Shown piece by piece: positions 52,001 through 61,757 of a stretch of 64,000 bases of DNA (its first letter is position 1; each line of letters opens with the position of its first letter). The position numbers and the translations under genes are program-made. The stretch is from Bdellovibrio sp. (lineage in GTDB: Bacteria; Bdellovibrionota; Bacteriovoracia; Bacteriovoracales; Bacteriovoracaceae). The notes beneath the pieces were generated by a model. It saw only the letters and a program-made list of their open reading frames with translations, had not been told where the DNA came from and made no database searches. The stretch covers positions 124,001 to 188,000 of the forward strand of contig JACPIU010000020.1 in the NCBI GenBank assembly GCA_016187935.1. The letters are read 5' to 3'.

Positions 52001-54589
52001 TTTACCGCAGTCACCCCTAATGATGATGACTATATCTTTAGAAAGAATCAAAATATGTGTGGAAAAGAGGCCGCCAAGGTCGATGGCACCAACACCTGGA
52101 AGGATATTGAATACACATCTTCGCCGGCCAGCGTACTCTTGCCAGGTCTTGCTCAAAATGCCTGCCTCCGTCGCGCCGGTTCACTCTGTCACACCGACTT
52201 GGATTGTGCTCCCAATGTCCTTCACTATGCACAGGCCAAGAATTTCGATCGAAACTATTTTGGCTCCGGTGATCCCGAACACCTCTTTTGGAAAGAATCT
52301 CTCGTCTGTGGCCAAAAGAACCCGATCCCATTCCTCAATGCTGCTGACTTTTCTACCTACAGTCTCAAAGACAATCGCTGCTGTCGCTCCATCGGCAATG
52401 ACCTCACTCTCTTTACAAGCTATACTGGCACAGGGACAACCTCAGGCTCTGGCGCACTCGGTGACAAATTCAGCACCTATTTCCCAAGTACTGCAGCCGC
52501 TCAAGCTTTCAACACGGGCAAACTGCCCTCAGAGGGGGCCAATGTTACCGGACGCTATTCTCGCTATGCCAGTGTTCCCCTTGGACGAATGAAAGCGGAT
52601 GGAATCACATTCGAAACTCCCAACATCACCACGACACTGACAGGCTTGCGGGCATTATCATATCAATGGAAAACCATTAACGAGACTGCCCGACTCACCT
52701 GCTGTGGTGGCGGGGCCATCCGTAAATTTGCCGATGGTACCCACGATTGGACGATTCGAGATCGTCTCAAAATCCAGCCAGAAAATTTCAAATGCTTAAA
52801 TTATCGCACCGAAATGGCCTATGATGAAGATGCGGCAGAAGCTATGACCAACCTGGTAGAATGGCGCGAAGATAATTTCCGCTATTGCGAATTTCCGCGC
52901 GCACCGAACCAGGATGCGGGCGGGGGATGCATGCAACGTGCCTTGGGGGATGCTGCCAATGATTTTAACATTGCTGCACCAAAAACACTTGAAGGAGCAG
53001 GAACTTGGACTTTCGACAGGAACGATGCTGCAACCGGCGGTGTAGATACTATCAGCACCAGTCGGCATGTTCTCAGCGTTTTCCCCCAGTCAAATCCCCT
53101 CGGTTCAGGGGCCGATAAAAATACCCCCCCTTACCGTCTGGATTTACCGGAGAGAGTAACTGCTGTTTCACCTTTCATCCCGACTTATGCAGAACCATTC
53201 CCCACCTACAGCAAGTTTATCAACTATACCATTAGCGCAGCTCCCCAAAAAATTCCTTGGACCCTATATATGCAAGGCGATTCCACTGTCGATGTCTTTG
53301 AAGGCGTACTCTTCTTTTATCTCCCAAGTTATATTGGTGGTTCTAGGAATATCATAGACATGAGGGTGATGTATAAAGGATCAGGGGGGCAGGGGTTCCC
53401 CACACCAGCATGTCTCGCCTCAGCCATTCAAACTCCTCCCTTTCCGGGCGGCGGCGATATTGTCGCTGCATTGAGTGGGAATGTTCACTTCGATGCTGGC
53501 TGTCGCGATACAATCAGGATGTATAAATACAATAATAGGGACGTCATCGCAGTTCACACCCGACACGGTCAAGCCGTTGCACCCTATAGTACCGTTGCCC
53601 CCATGTCACATCTAGCTGGTGTACAAATCACCTACAATGTCGCAGGCATGGGAACCTTTGAAGACAACGCTGGCAATACTGTTTCTGATTATTATGGCAA
53701 CAGTTCCATCGATCCAGGAGATGACGGCTATATGGGTAGTGGTTTGGAGGGCGGTAACAGCAACTACTATCTCTCAAAACTGGGGCGGCTGGAACTTCTT
53801 GGCATTCCTCAGATCTTTTATGAACCCATTATATGCAATGCTCATTCACGTAAAATCGTCCCGGATATGTTTAAAGATGAGATTAATACCACCAAGTCCT
53901 TCTTTGCCGCCGCTGTGGCCCAAAGCTATTCTGATGGCACTATGAAAATCTATGATCCGGACGCCACTACCACGGACTCTGAGGGAACCCAAAATAGAAT
54001 CGTCTTTCAAGATAAAGTCAAATTCCCCGCCATCTTTTCTGGCGAACAATTCCTTTGCTGTAAAAAACTTGGTGAAACAGTCACCGATCAGGGGCAGTGT
54101 TGCTCGGGCTACGCTCTCGCGCCTGTTGTCGCTCCCGGTGCTCCGGCCGCACCTGCGGGCCAAATGGTTTGCCGACTTCCTCGTGGAACAAATCTCCACG
54201 TCTATTTCAATCGCTACGTCAGTACTGAAGGGGTTGGCAGTGGTGAACCTGGAGGAGGCCTCACCGACGAAGATTTTATTCCGGAAACTGGAGAGGTGGC
54301 CTGGAATGAGGAAAGTTATGACAAAATAACAGCTCTAGGGCAAGCCTACTGCTCAGACATGACCGTTCGTCCAGGTGCTGCCTTTGGAAATTTCCAAGGC
54401 GAGCCCAACCTCATGATGTCCATCAACCCACCAGATGCAACCGCCAATCCTGTATCACAAAATAATCGCTTCTCCATTATCGACAGCACCCGAGACCGCG
54501 ATGCCGCCACAGGACAATCCGAAACGGGCTACGGTAAATTCTTGAGCGGATACCGTTGGAACCATCACCTCTACTGCGGACCGATTTAA
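49040..54589 (+). CDS. Giant cysteine-rich surface lipoprotein
   Basis: About 1849 residues, no family recognised. Signal with lipobox ([17 protein letters not shown]), then a Ser/Thr/Pro-rich stalk. More than 60 cysteines, many in CC pairs ([41 protein letters not shown]) and CxTDxDC-like knots (CETDGDC, CHTDLDC). One EF-hand-like loop ([11 protein letters not shown]) and several Gly/Ser islands ([21 protein letters not shown]). The mature chain is lipid-anchored and disulfide-stabilised, so extracytoplasmic. I chose TTG at 49040 because GGAGG lies five bases before it and the resulting signal has a basic start; an in-frame ATG at 49028 would add MEEF, acidic and unusual for a signal. Its stop overlaps that of the convergent nrdJ in a shared TTAA. 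Confidence 0.75.
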   Translation: MVFKPKAYLTTCIWILIAIQFTAACVPQSGGSNARKSSKADATTSTTTKPTAPAPGFSSSSELYWFSGSKITGTITINQNIETVIYLRGSPLHNFLANSTYFAQTYCMVFGYSHSTARKQLRVRAIPITYNDFTTGTTERLLRLDLPNPSDNSAACAGPISTVSNSSYIAYSPETFCSSCFELITSTSMGLYLSSGGSISDTSLVPSTLLNTAGLALRIDTTSGSTSSESLCTNASCTTKGFDCCLNGQCVKDGMQKPNASSDPYYSQAQAEIATNPLNFINWPNLYYVCTNIPRIQATPTAYPNAIFTAQAAFDILVREYWCLEEGKKTSPNYANGTCSNTTSTSKSTCETGSGSGVWTYYCFGSGTGSGGLQSDHDRIRSNVWERCGCDADPFPASPDDPICPDFGLQATFDLQNKVTSVTCLIPQPVAIPTQFQELRLNVPARTAPHRFFKSSDGAAVDDVSTLKNISPAPTNEGAQFSYLDEAGKSGAENNGSFNMNAILGQLTVDLSRARPAIMVNVEYDQTYIISALKGNHTPCPMCAKDSWFTSFTAFPSSVQGRGLEAVGHTTSRDTYQTNITLGNYEDTIFGRACFVPPTMIAFSHMKRASGTVAAQRSARLSTQVAMFANGYQRDWYGFNRGAVIGSFNGVSWFAIGGGRRIQAKGNKLYLAINAPFADLTQPTDISVNITTDNGQNQAADFDFDPNLSNIDATNNSGASCQKYHQCETDGDCVSQLGWEYMCISTSALKTYTPKFDLDGNEQLDEKSGGITSILYNGTLPTGSKKRCVYRGMGAPCKTDFFTNNIYTPTTGSTIGNAKIFVCAPNFFCANLNETSVFNDQVIREPNDINNILYGKDTDILGRPKSYTSGGKTLTDIIKENLRHNFSLYATSTPANADWGLCMPGKSLAYNSWQQQQTGKDNSRRTDFISQIGSCNATASGGNTRARTCPSFDMREFLDGDKANANYKNYIITTSSGWGNSSSGTAYFTAVTPNDDDYIFRKNQNMCGKEAAKVDGTNTWKDIEYTSSPASVLLPGLAQNACLRRAGSLCHTDLDCAPNVLHYAQAKNFDRNYFGSGDPEHLFWKESLVCGQKNPIPFLNAADFSTYSLKDNRCCRSIGNDLTLFTSYTGTGTTSGSGALGDKFSTYFPSTAAAQAFNTGKLPSEGANVTGRYSRYASVPLGRMKADGITFETPNITTTLTGLRALSYQWKTINETARLTCCGGGAIRKFADGTHDWTIRDRLKIQPENFKCLNYRTEMAYDEDAAEAMTNLVEWREDNFRYCEFPRAPNQDAGGGCMQRALGDAANDFNIAAPKTLEGAGTWTFDRNDAATGGVDTISTSRHVLSVFPQSNPLGSGADKNTPPYRLDLPERVTAVSPFIPTYAEPFPTYSKFINYTISAAPQKIPWTLYMQGDSTVDVFEGVLFFYLPSYIGGSRNIIDMRVMYKGSGGQGFPTPACLASAIQTPPFPGGGDIVAALSGNVHFDAGCRDTIRMYKYNNRDVIAVHTRHGQAVAPYSTVAPMSHLAGVQITYNVAGMGTFEDNAGNTVSDYYGNSSIDPGDDGYMGSGLEGGNSNYYLSKLGRLELLGIPQIFYEPIICNAHSRKIVPDMFKDEINTTKSFFAAAVAQSYSDGTMKIYDPDATTTDSEGTQNRIVFQDKVKFPAIFSGEQFLCCKKLGETVTDQGQCCSGYALAPVVAPGAPAAPAGQMVCRLPRGTNLHVYFNRYVSTEGVGSGEPGGGLTDEDFIPETGEVAWNEESYDKITALGQAYCSDMTVRPGAAFGNFQGEPNLMMSINPPDATANPVSQNNRFSIIDSTRDRDAATGQSETGYGKFLSGYRWNHHLYCGPI

Positions 54590-57500
54590 GAGCATCCAGT
54601 TGTCCCGCCACAAGAATCACACTTCAAGCACGAGCCATTGCGTAAAAGCGTCCAAGCTCCACAGTCATTACAAGGGTCCCCTTCATAACCTTTGAGTTTG
54701 GCACTTTGCCGCTTTTTCTGCTCGGAGAGCATTTTAGAATTGGATTCACGGGTAAAAACCTTTTGGGTGTTCATCACCGTTGATCCATCAGCGTGAAGCT
54801 CAACTTGCTGGGCCTCCATTTGCCCCTCCATGATTTCCAAGAGAGGATTCTCCTCCTTGTTTTCATCATGAATGGAACCGGGATTCAAATCTTCAGGCGC
54901 CACATGCACAAGATCAGTTCGGCCCAAATACTTGAGGGCCAAATCACGGAAGATGTAGTCAATGACGGAGGTGGACATCTTAATATTGTCATGGCCTTGA
55001 ACAACTCCGTTGGGTTCAAAACGGGTGAAGGTGAAAGCGTCCACGAATTCTTCCAGGGGAACGCCGTATTGCAATCCCAAAGAAATGGCGATGGAGAAAC
55101 AGTTCATCAAAGAACGGAAAGCGGCTCCCTCTTTATGCATATCAATGAAAATTTCACCCAGCGTATTGTCGGCATAATCACCGGTTCGCAAGTATACTTT
55201 ATGTCCTCCAATGGAGGCCTTCTGAGTATAGCCGGTCCGTCGATTGGGGAGGGTTTTGCGCTTCGAGACTTCACGATAGATGATCTTCTCAACCAAAACT
55301 TCGGAAATCTTTTCAATTTTCTGCACAGTCGGAGTGGCATCAAAATCCATAAGGGCCAAATCCTCGAAGGCCGAAGCATTCAAAGGTTGCGACAGCTTGC
55401 TGCCATCACGATAAAGGGCATTGGCCTTGGTCATGAGCGTCCATGACAACATGTAAGCATTTCCAACATCCTTGAGAGTGGCGTTATTCGGCATATTAAT
55501 GGTTTTTGAAATGGCCCCTGAAATATAAGGTTGAACAGCTGCCATCATGCGAATGTGGCCCTCGACCCCAATCATGCGGGTTCCATAACGGCCGCACTTG
55601 CTGGCGCAATCGAACACGGGAAGGTGGGCGGCCTTAAGTCCGGGGGCACCTTCCAATGACATCGTTCCGCAGATGTAGTCGTTGGCGGCGGCAATTTCAC
55701 TGTCCTTATGGCCCAGTAGATTTAAGATGGATAAATCGGGTGCATTGATTTGTTCTTCACTCAGCCCTAATTTCTCTCTCAAGAATTCATCACCGAAGTG
55801 ATAGCGCGAAAAAGCAAAATTGATATCGAAAGCGGAATGGAGCGAATTTTCAATGGCGTTAATTGTTTTCTGATCCACACCCTTTTTCTTGAGTGCTTCA
55901 GCGTTAATATGGGGACAGCCCTTTAAGGTGGCCCGTCCAACGGCATAATGTTCCATTTCTAATACGGCTTCATCACTATAGCCTAAGGCCTTAAGGGCGC
56001 GAGGCACCGATTGATTGATAATTTTAAAGTATCCGCCACCGGCCAACTTCTTAAATTTGACCAAGGCAAAATCGGGCTCAATCCCTGTTGTGTCACAGTC
56101 CATCACCAAACCGATCGTGCCTGTAGGAGCAATGCAAGTTACCTGGGCGTTCCTAAAACCAAATTTTTCCCCTAAGGCCAAGGCCTGATCCCAGGCCTCC
56201 TGGGCCGCGGTTTGCAGATAACCTTCGGTGATTTCAAGGTTCAAAGGAACGGGATTCACCGTGAGTCCCTCATAACCATCCATTTCACCACGGGCGGCAC
56301 GTCGATGATTGCGAATAACTCTCAACATTGCCGCACTGTTTTTCTCGTATCCGTCGAAAGGCCCGTGCTCCTGTGCCATCAAGGCCGATGTCTTGTAGGC
56401 CGTACCGCCCATAATGGCCGAAAGAGCGGCGGCGATATTACGTCCTTTCTCAGAATCATAAGGAATACCCATGATCATCAGCAAGGCCCCAATATTGGCG
56501 TTGCCTAAACCTAAAGTCCGATAGCGATAGGAAAGTTCCGCAATTTCTTTTGAAGGAAATTGCGCCATTAACACTGAAATTTCCAAAACAATAGTCCAAA
56601 GACTGCAGGCGTGAATATATTTTTCCACATCGAACAGTCCGGTCACTGGATCGAGAAATTTAACCAAATTCAATGAAGCCAAATTACAAGCGGTATTGTC
56701 CAAAAACATGTATTCCGAACAGGGATTGCTGGCATTGATTCGACCGTCCTCAGGGCAGGTATGCCACTCATTGATTGTGGTATCGAACTGGACACCGGGA
56801 TCAGCGCAATTCCATGCTGCCGAAGTAATTTGCTCCCAAAGATCTCTCGCCTTCACCTTCTTGATAATGCGTCCATCGGTGCGCGACTTTAGTTCCCAAT
56901 AACTATCCTTTTCCAAGGCCTTAAAAAAATCGTTAGGAATACGAAGGGAATTGTTAGAATTTTGCCCAGACACGGTATCATAGGCTTCGCTATTCCAATC
57001 CGTGTTGTATTCTTCAAAATCAAGCTTGCAATGACCCTGACGGGCCAATTCAATCATGCGAACGACATAGTTCATGGGAACAGCGTCGCGATTCGCTTTG
57101 GAAACGGCTTCACGCAAGGCCAGATTTTTCTTGGGAGAAAAACGATCATCACCATTGCCTGTCTGAACGGCATCTAAAATCGCCTGGAGATGCTTGCGGC
57201 AAATTTTAGAACCGGCAACCATAGAAGCGACCTTGCGTTCTTCTTTCACCTTCCAATTAATAAAATCTTCCACATCAGGATGATCAAGATCGAGGCAAAC
57301 CATTTTGGCCGCACGTCGAGTCGTCCCGCCCGATTTGATGGCACCCGCGGCACGATCGCCAATTTTTAAAAAGGACATAAGACCGGAGGAAGCCCCTCCC
57401 CCAGATAATTTCTCATCTTTACCGCGGATACTGGAAAAATTGGTACCAGTGCCAGAACCATATTTAAAAAGTCTGGCCTCACGGGACCATAGATCCATGA

Positions 57501-58089
57501 TCCCGCCCTCATTCACCAAATCATCATTAATCGATTGGATAAAACAGGCATGAGGCTGCGGCCGTTCATAGGCCGACGGAGACTTGCTCAACTTATGCGT
57601 TTTGGGATCAACAAAATAATGTCCCTGAGGTTTTCCCGAAATCCCATAGCTGGAAAAAAGTCCGGTATTAAACCATTGTGGAGAATTGGGCGCGGCCATC
57701 TGATAGGCCAGCATATACTCTAGTTCGGCCTGAAAGGCATCGGCATCGGTTTTACTCGAGAAATATTTATACTCTTCACCCCAAGATCTCCAACAATGAG
57801 CAAGTCTCTCAAAAACTTGCCGGGCGTCCGTTTCAGCACCGAGCAGAGGTTTACCATTTGGACCTGTGATCACATGTCCCTTGGTATCCTTCTGAGGAAC
57901 ACCGGATTTCCTAAAATATTTCTGGGCCAAAATATCAGAGGCAACATCTGACCAAACCTTTGGAACAGTAACTTCCATCGCATTAGCGCCTTTCCCGTCA
58001 ACGTGCTTAATCTGACTAACACGTTTTTCGAATTCCATTCCCTGGTACGGCGAAACACCTTTCTTGGTGAATATACGTTTGATTCTCAT
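54586..58089 (-). CDS. nrdJ: Class II (B12-dependent) ribonucleoside-diphosphate reductase
   Basis: Makes deoxyribonucleotides with adenosylcobalamin as radical source, oxygen-independent. 1167 residues. Family features: [10 protein letters not shown] (about 135), first active-site cysteine in HACFIQS (182), [20 protein letters not shown], the catalytic NPCSE (C457) with [10 protein letters not shown], and [20 protein letters not shown]. The C-terminus has a cysteine-rich redox/zinc tail ([17 protein letters not shown]). The ATG at 58089 follows GGAGGG; the in-frame extension upstream has no family match. No class I or III genes in the window. Two NrdR-box-like sites lie 80-140 bases upstream, consistent with repression by NrdR and ATP/dATP sensing. 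Confidence 0.96.
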   Translation of the reverse strand: MRIKRIFTKKGVSPYQGMEFEKRVSQIKHVDGKGANAMEVTVPKVWSDVASDILAQKYFRKSGVPQKDTKGHVITGPNGKPLLGAETDARQVFERLAHCWRSWGEEYKYFSSKTDADAFQAELEYMLAYQMAAPNSPQWFNTGLFSSYGISGKPQGHYFVDPKTHKLSKSPSAYERPQPHACFIQSINDDLVNEGGIMDLWSREARLFKYGSGTGTNFSSIRGKDEKLSGGGASSGLMSFLKIGDRAAGAIKSGGTTRRAAKMVCLDLDHPDVEDFINWKVKEERKVASMVAGSKICRKHLQAILDAVQTGNGDDRFSPKKNLALREAVSKANRDAVPMNYVVRMIELARQGHCKLDFEEYNTDWNSEAYDTVSGQNSNNSLRIPNDFFKALEKDSYWELKSRTDGRIIKKVKARDLWEQITSAAWNCADPGVQFDTTINEWHTCPEDGRINASNPCSEYMFLDNTACNLASLNLVKFLDPVTGLFDVEKYIHACSLWTIVLEISVLMAQFPSKEIAELSYRYRTLGLGNANIGALLMIMGIPYDSEKGRNIAAALSAIMGGTAYKTSALMAQEHGPFDGYEKNSAAMLRVIRNHRRAARGEMDGYEGLTVNPVPLNLEITEGYLQTAAQEAWDQALALGEKFGFRNAQVTCIAPTGTIGLVMDCDTTGIEPDFALVKFKKLAGGGYFKIINQSVPRALKALGYSDEAVLEMEHYAVGRATLKGCPHINAEALKKKGVDQKTINAIENSLHSAFDINFAFSRYHFGDEFLREKLGLSEEQINAPDLSILNLLGHKDSEIAAANDYICGTMSLEGAPGLKAAHLPVFDCASKCGRYGTRMIGVEGHIRMMAAVQPYISGAISKTINMPNNATLKDVGNAYMLSWTLMTKANALYRDGSKLSQPLNASAFEDLALMDFDATPTVQKIEKISEVLVEKIIYREVSKRKTLPNRRTGYTQKASIGGHKVYLRTGDYADNTLGEIFIDMHKEGAAFRSLMNCFSIAISLGLQYGVPLEEFVDAFTFTRFEPNGVVQGHDNIKMSTSVIDYIFRDLALKYLGRTDLVHVAPEDLNPGSIHDENKEENPLLEIMEGQMEAQQVELHADGSTVMNTQKVFTRESNSKMLSEQKKRQSAKLKGYEGDPCNDCGAWTLLRNGSCLKCDSCGGTTGCS

Positions 58090-58169
58090 CGACCCTCCTT
58101 CTCTAAAGCGATGAATGTTGTGTGATTCTTTCATTAAAAACGGAGATGGGTATTCTTGTCAAAAGGAAA

Positions 58170-58185
58170 ACACAACATATTGTAT
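58170..58185 (-). promoter_or_regulatory. NrdR-box-like site, proximal
   Basis: Minus-strand reading ATACAATATGTTGTGT, 14 of 16 positions agreeing with the known NrdR palindrome ACAC(A/T)ATATAT(A/T)GTGT. Located about 80 bases upstream of the nrdJ start. NrdR is the conserved repressor of ribonucleotide reductase genes. Confidence 0.7.
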
Positions 58186-58211
58186 ATTCCGAGCACTAGT
58201 TCATTTTTTTG

Positions 58212-58227
58212 ACACAATATCTAGATT
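58212..58227 (-). promoter_or_regulatory. NrdR-box-like site, distal
   Basis: Minus-strand reading AATCTAGATATTGTGT, 13 of 16 to the NrdR consensus. It starts 42 bases from the proximal box, four helical turns, and NrdR boxes normally occur as pairs on the same DNA face. Confidence 0.65.
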
Positions 58228-58412
58228 TGCATAGCAATACACAACATGCCTTCCAGGGCAACTAAAAAAAAGCTGGCAAGAAGGTTTTGATGGGTAGATC
58301 AAAACTTGAAATGTTGTCGGGCCTCCACCCACTGGGCAGCTTCGCTGACTTAATTGGACCTCATGGCCAATCAATGATATTTTGATTGTTAATCAAAACT
58401 GGATGTATCGTT

Positions 58413-59330
58413 ATGGCCCAGAGTACTTTGAAAATGTTTTTTTTGTCCAGCAAGTTAATTCTGACATTTTATATCTTGATCTGGTTCTGGCCCTGGGGCA
58501 CCTCTGGATTGGTCCAAGGCACTGTTGCTGAACCTCCTTCAATACCTAACAATGAAAAACCTTTCCAACCCCACATGCTTTTCCACCCAATAGAAGGATG
58601 CCCCCCCAATAGTATGTGTAATGAAGAGATGGGTAAGCAGAGACAAAAATGGTTAAGCGTGGTGAAACAAGTACGTGACAAAAAGCTTAATATCACGGCC
58701 TTGGAGGATTTTAGAAAAAACCAAGGTCTTCCATTTAATGTCTGGCTAAAAGGGGAGATGCAGCCCAAAGATGAGATCACAACCGCTCCTGCCGACTTGG
58801 GCAAATTGAAAGTCAATGAAAAAGGCCCTGTGGCCTATTGGGATTCTCCTTGTGAATATCACCGCAAGCAAGAACGGCCCATCCATACCGCCCAAATTTT
58901 CTTAAAAGGATTGGCGGCCAAGAGTCTGGCCACCACTATTCGCAATTTTCACGGAATGATTCAGCTTCAGAAGGCCTATCTTTTTGACCAAAATGTCGGC
59001 CCAAACGGGACTCCGCTCCTCAGTGAATTTGTTATTCCACGAGACGAAACGCCTCTCCTTATCCTGCCTAAAAAATTAGTCTTTGTTATGGAAGAAGAAG
59101 GTCTCTTCTATCATTTAAATATTGATCATTCAGGTGACATCCAGATTACTGAACCGACCAGCAATAATTCCAATCAACTGTCAGAAAGCGTGGCTTGCCC
59201 TGATTATGCTCTCCGTCCTCTGACTCAATTGTTAAATCAGGATAAGACAATTTACCAAGTGGCCCAATGTCGCCAATATACCCATTTTGGCCATAAATAT
59301 ATTCTCCTTATTCCCAGTGGTTGTTACTAG
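58413..59330 (+). CDS. Secreted protein of unknown function
   Basis: About 305 residues, no family recognised. A hydrophobic export segment (FFLSSKLILTFYILIWFWPWG) is followed by a proline-rich stretch and five cysteines in two clusters (GCPPNSMCNEE; then SPCEYHRKQ, VACPDYAL, AQCRQYTHFG, PSGCY), suggesting disulfides outside the cytoplasm. A helical centre contains QIFLKGLAAKSLATTIRNFHG. ATG at 58413 with GGAT eight bases upstream; a TTG nine codons earlier is possible. Its neighbour downstream is a secreted carboxypeptidase. Confidence 0.65.
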   Translation: MAQSTLKMFFLSSKLILTFYILIWFWPWGTSGLVQGTVAEPPSIPNNEKPFQPHMLFHPIEGCPPNSMCNEEMGKQRQKWLSVVKQVRDKKLNITALEDFRKNQGLPFNVWLKGEMQPKDEITTAPADLGKLKVNEKGPVAYWDSPCEYHRKQERPIHTAQIFLKGLAAKSLATTIRNFHGMIQLQKAYLFDQNVGPNGTPLLSEFVIPRDETPLLILPKKLVFVMEEEGLFYHLNIDHSGDIQITEPTSNNSNQLSESVACPDYALRPLTQLLNQDKTIYQVAQCRQYTHFGHKYILLIPSGCY

Positions 59331-59369
59331 TCGCGATTTCAGATGAAATCTCAAGTTAGATTTCTTTGC

Positions 59370-59399
59370 TTGACATGCATCATAAGGCCCGAAACAATA
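59370..59399 (+). promoter_or_regulatory. Sigma-70-type promoter for the M14 peptidase gene
   Basis: TTGACA (59370-59375), 17-18 bases, AACAAT/ACAATA (59393-59399). The consensus -35 and good spacing make it the best housekeeping-type promoter seen in this part. Leader of about 20 bases to the AAGGA ribosome site and ATG. Confidence 0.55.
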
Positions 59400-59423
59400 T
59401 TTTGACTTTTATTAAGGATGATT

Positions 59424-60758
59424 ATGTTCAAAATATTATTTGTCTCTTGCGCACTCCTCTTATGTTTGGCCGTGCCGGAATCTCACGCCATTTATACCCA
59501 TGAAGGGTACTTTATTCATGATCCACAAGGACTGTATTTACAGGAATTCAGACGCAACCCCGATCTGGTTATTGATCACCGCACTTCTCTCGGATATGAA
59601 TTATATGGTCCCGAGGGCCTGGGAGAATACCTCAGACAACGCCAGATTCCCTTTTCCGCTCTCGAGGATATTCCAGGCCAATATATAAAGGATGCGGAAC
59701 TTGCAGATTATCCAACGTCGGCCCAAATTACCCAACAATTAAAAGAAATCGTCCAGGCCAATTCTTCCATCATGAAGCTGATTGGCCTTGGTAAGTCTCA
59801 TGAAGGCAAAGACCTTTGGATTGTAAAGGTTTCCGATAATCCAGCGATCGACGAAAAAGAACCAGAGTTCAAATTTGTGGCCAATATGCATGGCAATGAA
59901 ATTGTAGGCCGTGAACTTATGGTGAGACTCCTCCAAGATCTTGGAAAAGGTTATCAGCAACAAGATCCTTTTATTCGTCATCTGGTTAATGACACGGAAA
60001 TCTATATTATGCCATCCATGAACCCCGATGGGGCCGACAAGCATCAAAGAGGCAACTCTCTCTATGTGGATTTAAATCGCAATTTTCCCGACTTTACCAC
60101 TGAAGATAATACTAATACTCAAGTTGGCAGGCAGCCGGAAACCCAGGCCCTCATGCGCTTAGAGTCCGAACATTTCTTCGCACTCTCGGCCAATTTTCAC
60201 GGCGGCGCTGTGGTATTCAACTATGCCTGGGACACGACCCCTGAACAACATCCCTTGGATGCCTTCATTCAAGAAATGGGATTAGAGTATGCTGGTCAGG
60301 TGCCCGAAATGCGGGATTCGCGTGAATTTCCCCGAGGTATCACCAATGGTTATGCCTGGTATGAAGTGGACGGGGGGATGCAGGATTGGAGCTATTATTG
60401 GCATGGCGATCTTCAATCCACGATCGAACTCTCCGATGACAAATGGCCACCCTATGAGCAAGTCGATCATTATTACCAAGCACATAAAACGTCTCTGCTC
60501 AATTTTATTCAAAGGGTACACCAAGGTGTGGGGATAACTTTTTTGCAGCCAACAGTAAAAGGTGAATATTCTTTTCAGAACCTGGAAGATGGTAAAGTTA
60601 TCGGGCCGTTCCCATTTGATCGCGGAGAATTCTATAAGGTTTTACCCGACGGAAAATATCGCCTAAATATCACAACATCCGGTCGTGCCATGGAAGCCAT
60701 TGAAGTTGCAATCAATTATCAGCGGTTCTCCAAAGGCACTTACCTCACTGTGCGGTAG
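59424..60758 (+). CDS. Secreted M14 zinc carboxypeptidase
   Basis: Metallocarboxypeptidase that removes C-terminal residues from peptides. 444 residues with signal peptide (FKILFVSCALLLCLAVPESHA). Zinc ligands H156 and E159 in NMHGNEIVGRE and H259 in SANFHGG, substrate residues in DLNRNFPDF, catalytic E335 in STIELSDDKWP. The domain is followed by a C-terminal beta-sandwich of about 80 residues (FLQPTVKGEYSFQNLEDGK) like the transthyretin-type domain of the carboxypeptidase N/E subgroup. Export suggests digestion of external or prey peptides. ATG at 59424 (AAGGA six bases before) rather than 59418. Confidence 0.93.
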   Translation: MFKILFVSCALLLCLAVPESHAIYTHEGYFIHDPQGLYLQEFRRNPDLVIDHRTSLGYELYGPEGLGEYLRQRQIPFSALEDIPGQYIKDAELADYPTSAQITQQLKEIVQANSSIMKLIGLGKSHEGKDLWIVKVSDNPAIDEKEPEFKFVANMHGNEIVGRELMVRLLQDLGKGYQQQDPFIRHLVNDTEIYIMPSMNPDGADKHQRGNSLYVDLNRNFPDFTTEDNTNTQVGRQPETQALMRLESEHFFALSANFHGGAVVFNYAWDTTPEQHPLDAFIQEMGLEYAGQVPEMRDSREFPRGITNGYAWYEVDGGMQDWSYYWHGDLQSTIELSDDKWPPYEQVDHYYQAHKTSLLNFIQRVHQGVGITFLQPTVKGEYSFQNLEDGKVIGPFPFDRGEFYKVLPDGKYRLNITTSGRAMEAIEVAINYQRFSKGTYLTVR

Positions 60759-60866
60759 GAATTTCCCACCCCCGCAAAAAAAAATTCCGAATTCATGGCC
60801 CCAAAATGGTGAACCGATAGGGTTGTAACAGGATACCACCATCCATCCTGTACAGAGGGGCTTAAT

Positions 60867-61757
60867 ATGTTCAAGAGCATTTCAAAACTGGTCATGATCT
60901 CCTTCGCAATCATCTCTTTCTTAGGAGGATGCGGCACGTACCGACCGGAAAGCATTGAATCTAAAATGTCACATTACAATTCACCAGAGCAGAAAGTTAA
61001 TCAAGTCCCTGTTCTGAACATCAACTTTGATGTAACCGCACACCGCTCTCCGTCCTCACTCACTGTAAAGGAAGAGAAGGATAAAAATGTGCAGTATGAA
61101 ATAACCGAACTCTCTAACTTCAGTAATAAAAAGCTCTATTTCTTGGCCCTTTTTGATCAGTACAACCATCTAAGTCGATATACTCCTTCAACCACCACCA
61201 AAATTAAAAGCTGCCCCAATTTTCACTCAGGAATTATCGAGCAACTGGGTGACTATCCGGACCCCAACAATTTTAAATCACCACTGCTTACCCAAGAATA
61301 TCAAGCAAACAATCTCACTCATGTAGGATTGCAACTTCCCATGCAGAAAGACGATTTTCACCCTACGGTGCATGAGTTTTTCGCCTCAACTCCGGGACAA
61401 AATCTTTATGACCTCCAAATAAAGGCCCTCGATGTTCACTTAAGCAAGATGTACGATGAATTGGAAGAACTTTGCCAATATGGAACAAGTGATAACTACT
61501 ATATTTTTGAAAATCTCACCACCTACATCCAGACGCAGAAGCTCAACCAGAACAATGAAAATTTCAAAATACTGATGCGCACAACCTTATTCACTAACCA
61601 GATATTGAGCAATACCTTTGAAGGTCTTAGTGACAAAGGACGCCAACCTGCCAACGGACATTTTTCAAGACACTATTTTGATGGTGTGGTGAAAAGACTC
61701 AATGTTGGTTGGGCGGTGAGCTTTATAGACCCAGCACTCCAGTTCCAGGCCAATTGA
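60867..61757 (+). CDS. Lipoprotein of unknown function
   Basis: 296 residues, lipobox FLGGC (cysteine 22) after a hydrophobic signal. No family recognised. Mature part is polar, with Gln/Asn-rich segments and a helical C-terminal half (LQIKALDVHLSKMYDELEEL). GAGGGG seven to eight bases before the ATG. The last 35 bases overlap the end of the convergent bamB gene, so the ending FIDPALQFQAN is coded opposite the end of BamB. Confidence 0.7.
   Translation: MFKSISKLVMISFAIISFLGGCGTYRPESIESKMSHYNSPEQKVNQVPVLNINFDVTAHRSPSSLTVKEEKDKNVQYEITELSNFSNKKLYFLALFDQYNHLSRYTPSTTTKIKSCPNFHSGIIEQLGDYPDPNNFKSPLLTQEYQANNLTHVGLQLPMQKDDFHPTVHEFFASTPGQNLYDLQIKALDVHLSKMYDELEELCQYGTSDNYYIFENLTTYIQTQKLNQNNENFKILMRTTLFTNQILSNTFEGLSDKGRQPANGHFSRHYFDGVVKRLNVGWAVSFIDPALQFQAN

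Larger units (their letters stand above)
58090..58412. other. Divergent regulatory region of nrdJ and a secreted protein gene
   Basis: 323 bases without a gene. Contains two NrdR-like boxes (annotated separately). The nine-mer ACACAACAT occurs three times: 58115-58123 (reverse), 58170-58178 and 58239-58247. No cobalamin riboswitch features were recognised. Leader of nrdJ is A/T-rich. Confidence 0.6.

Noticed and set aside
58090-58412. Cobalamin riboswitch before nrdJ
   Set aside because: Would be logical for a B12-dependent enzyme, but no B12-box-like conserved segment or suitable stem set was found; NrdR-like boxes explain the region better.
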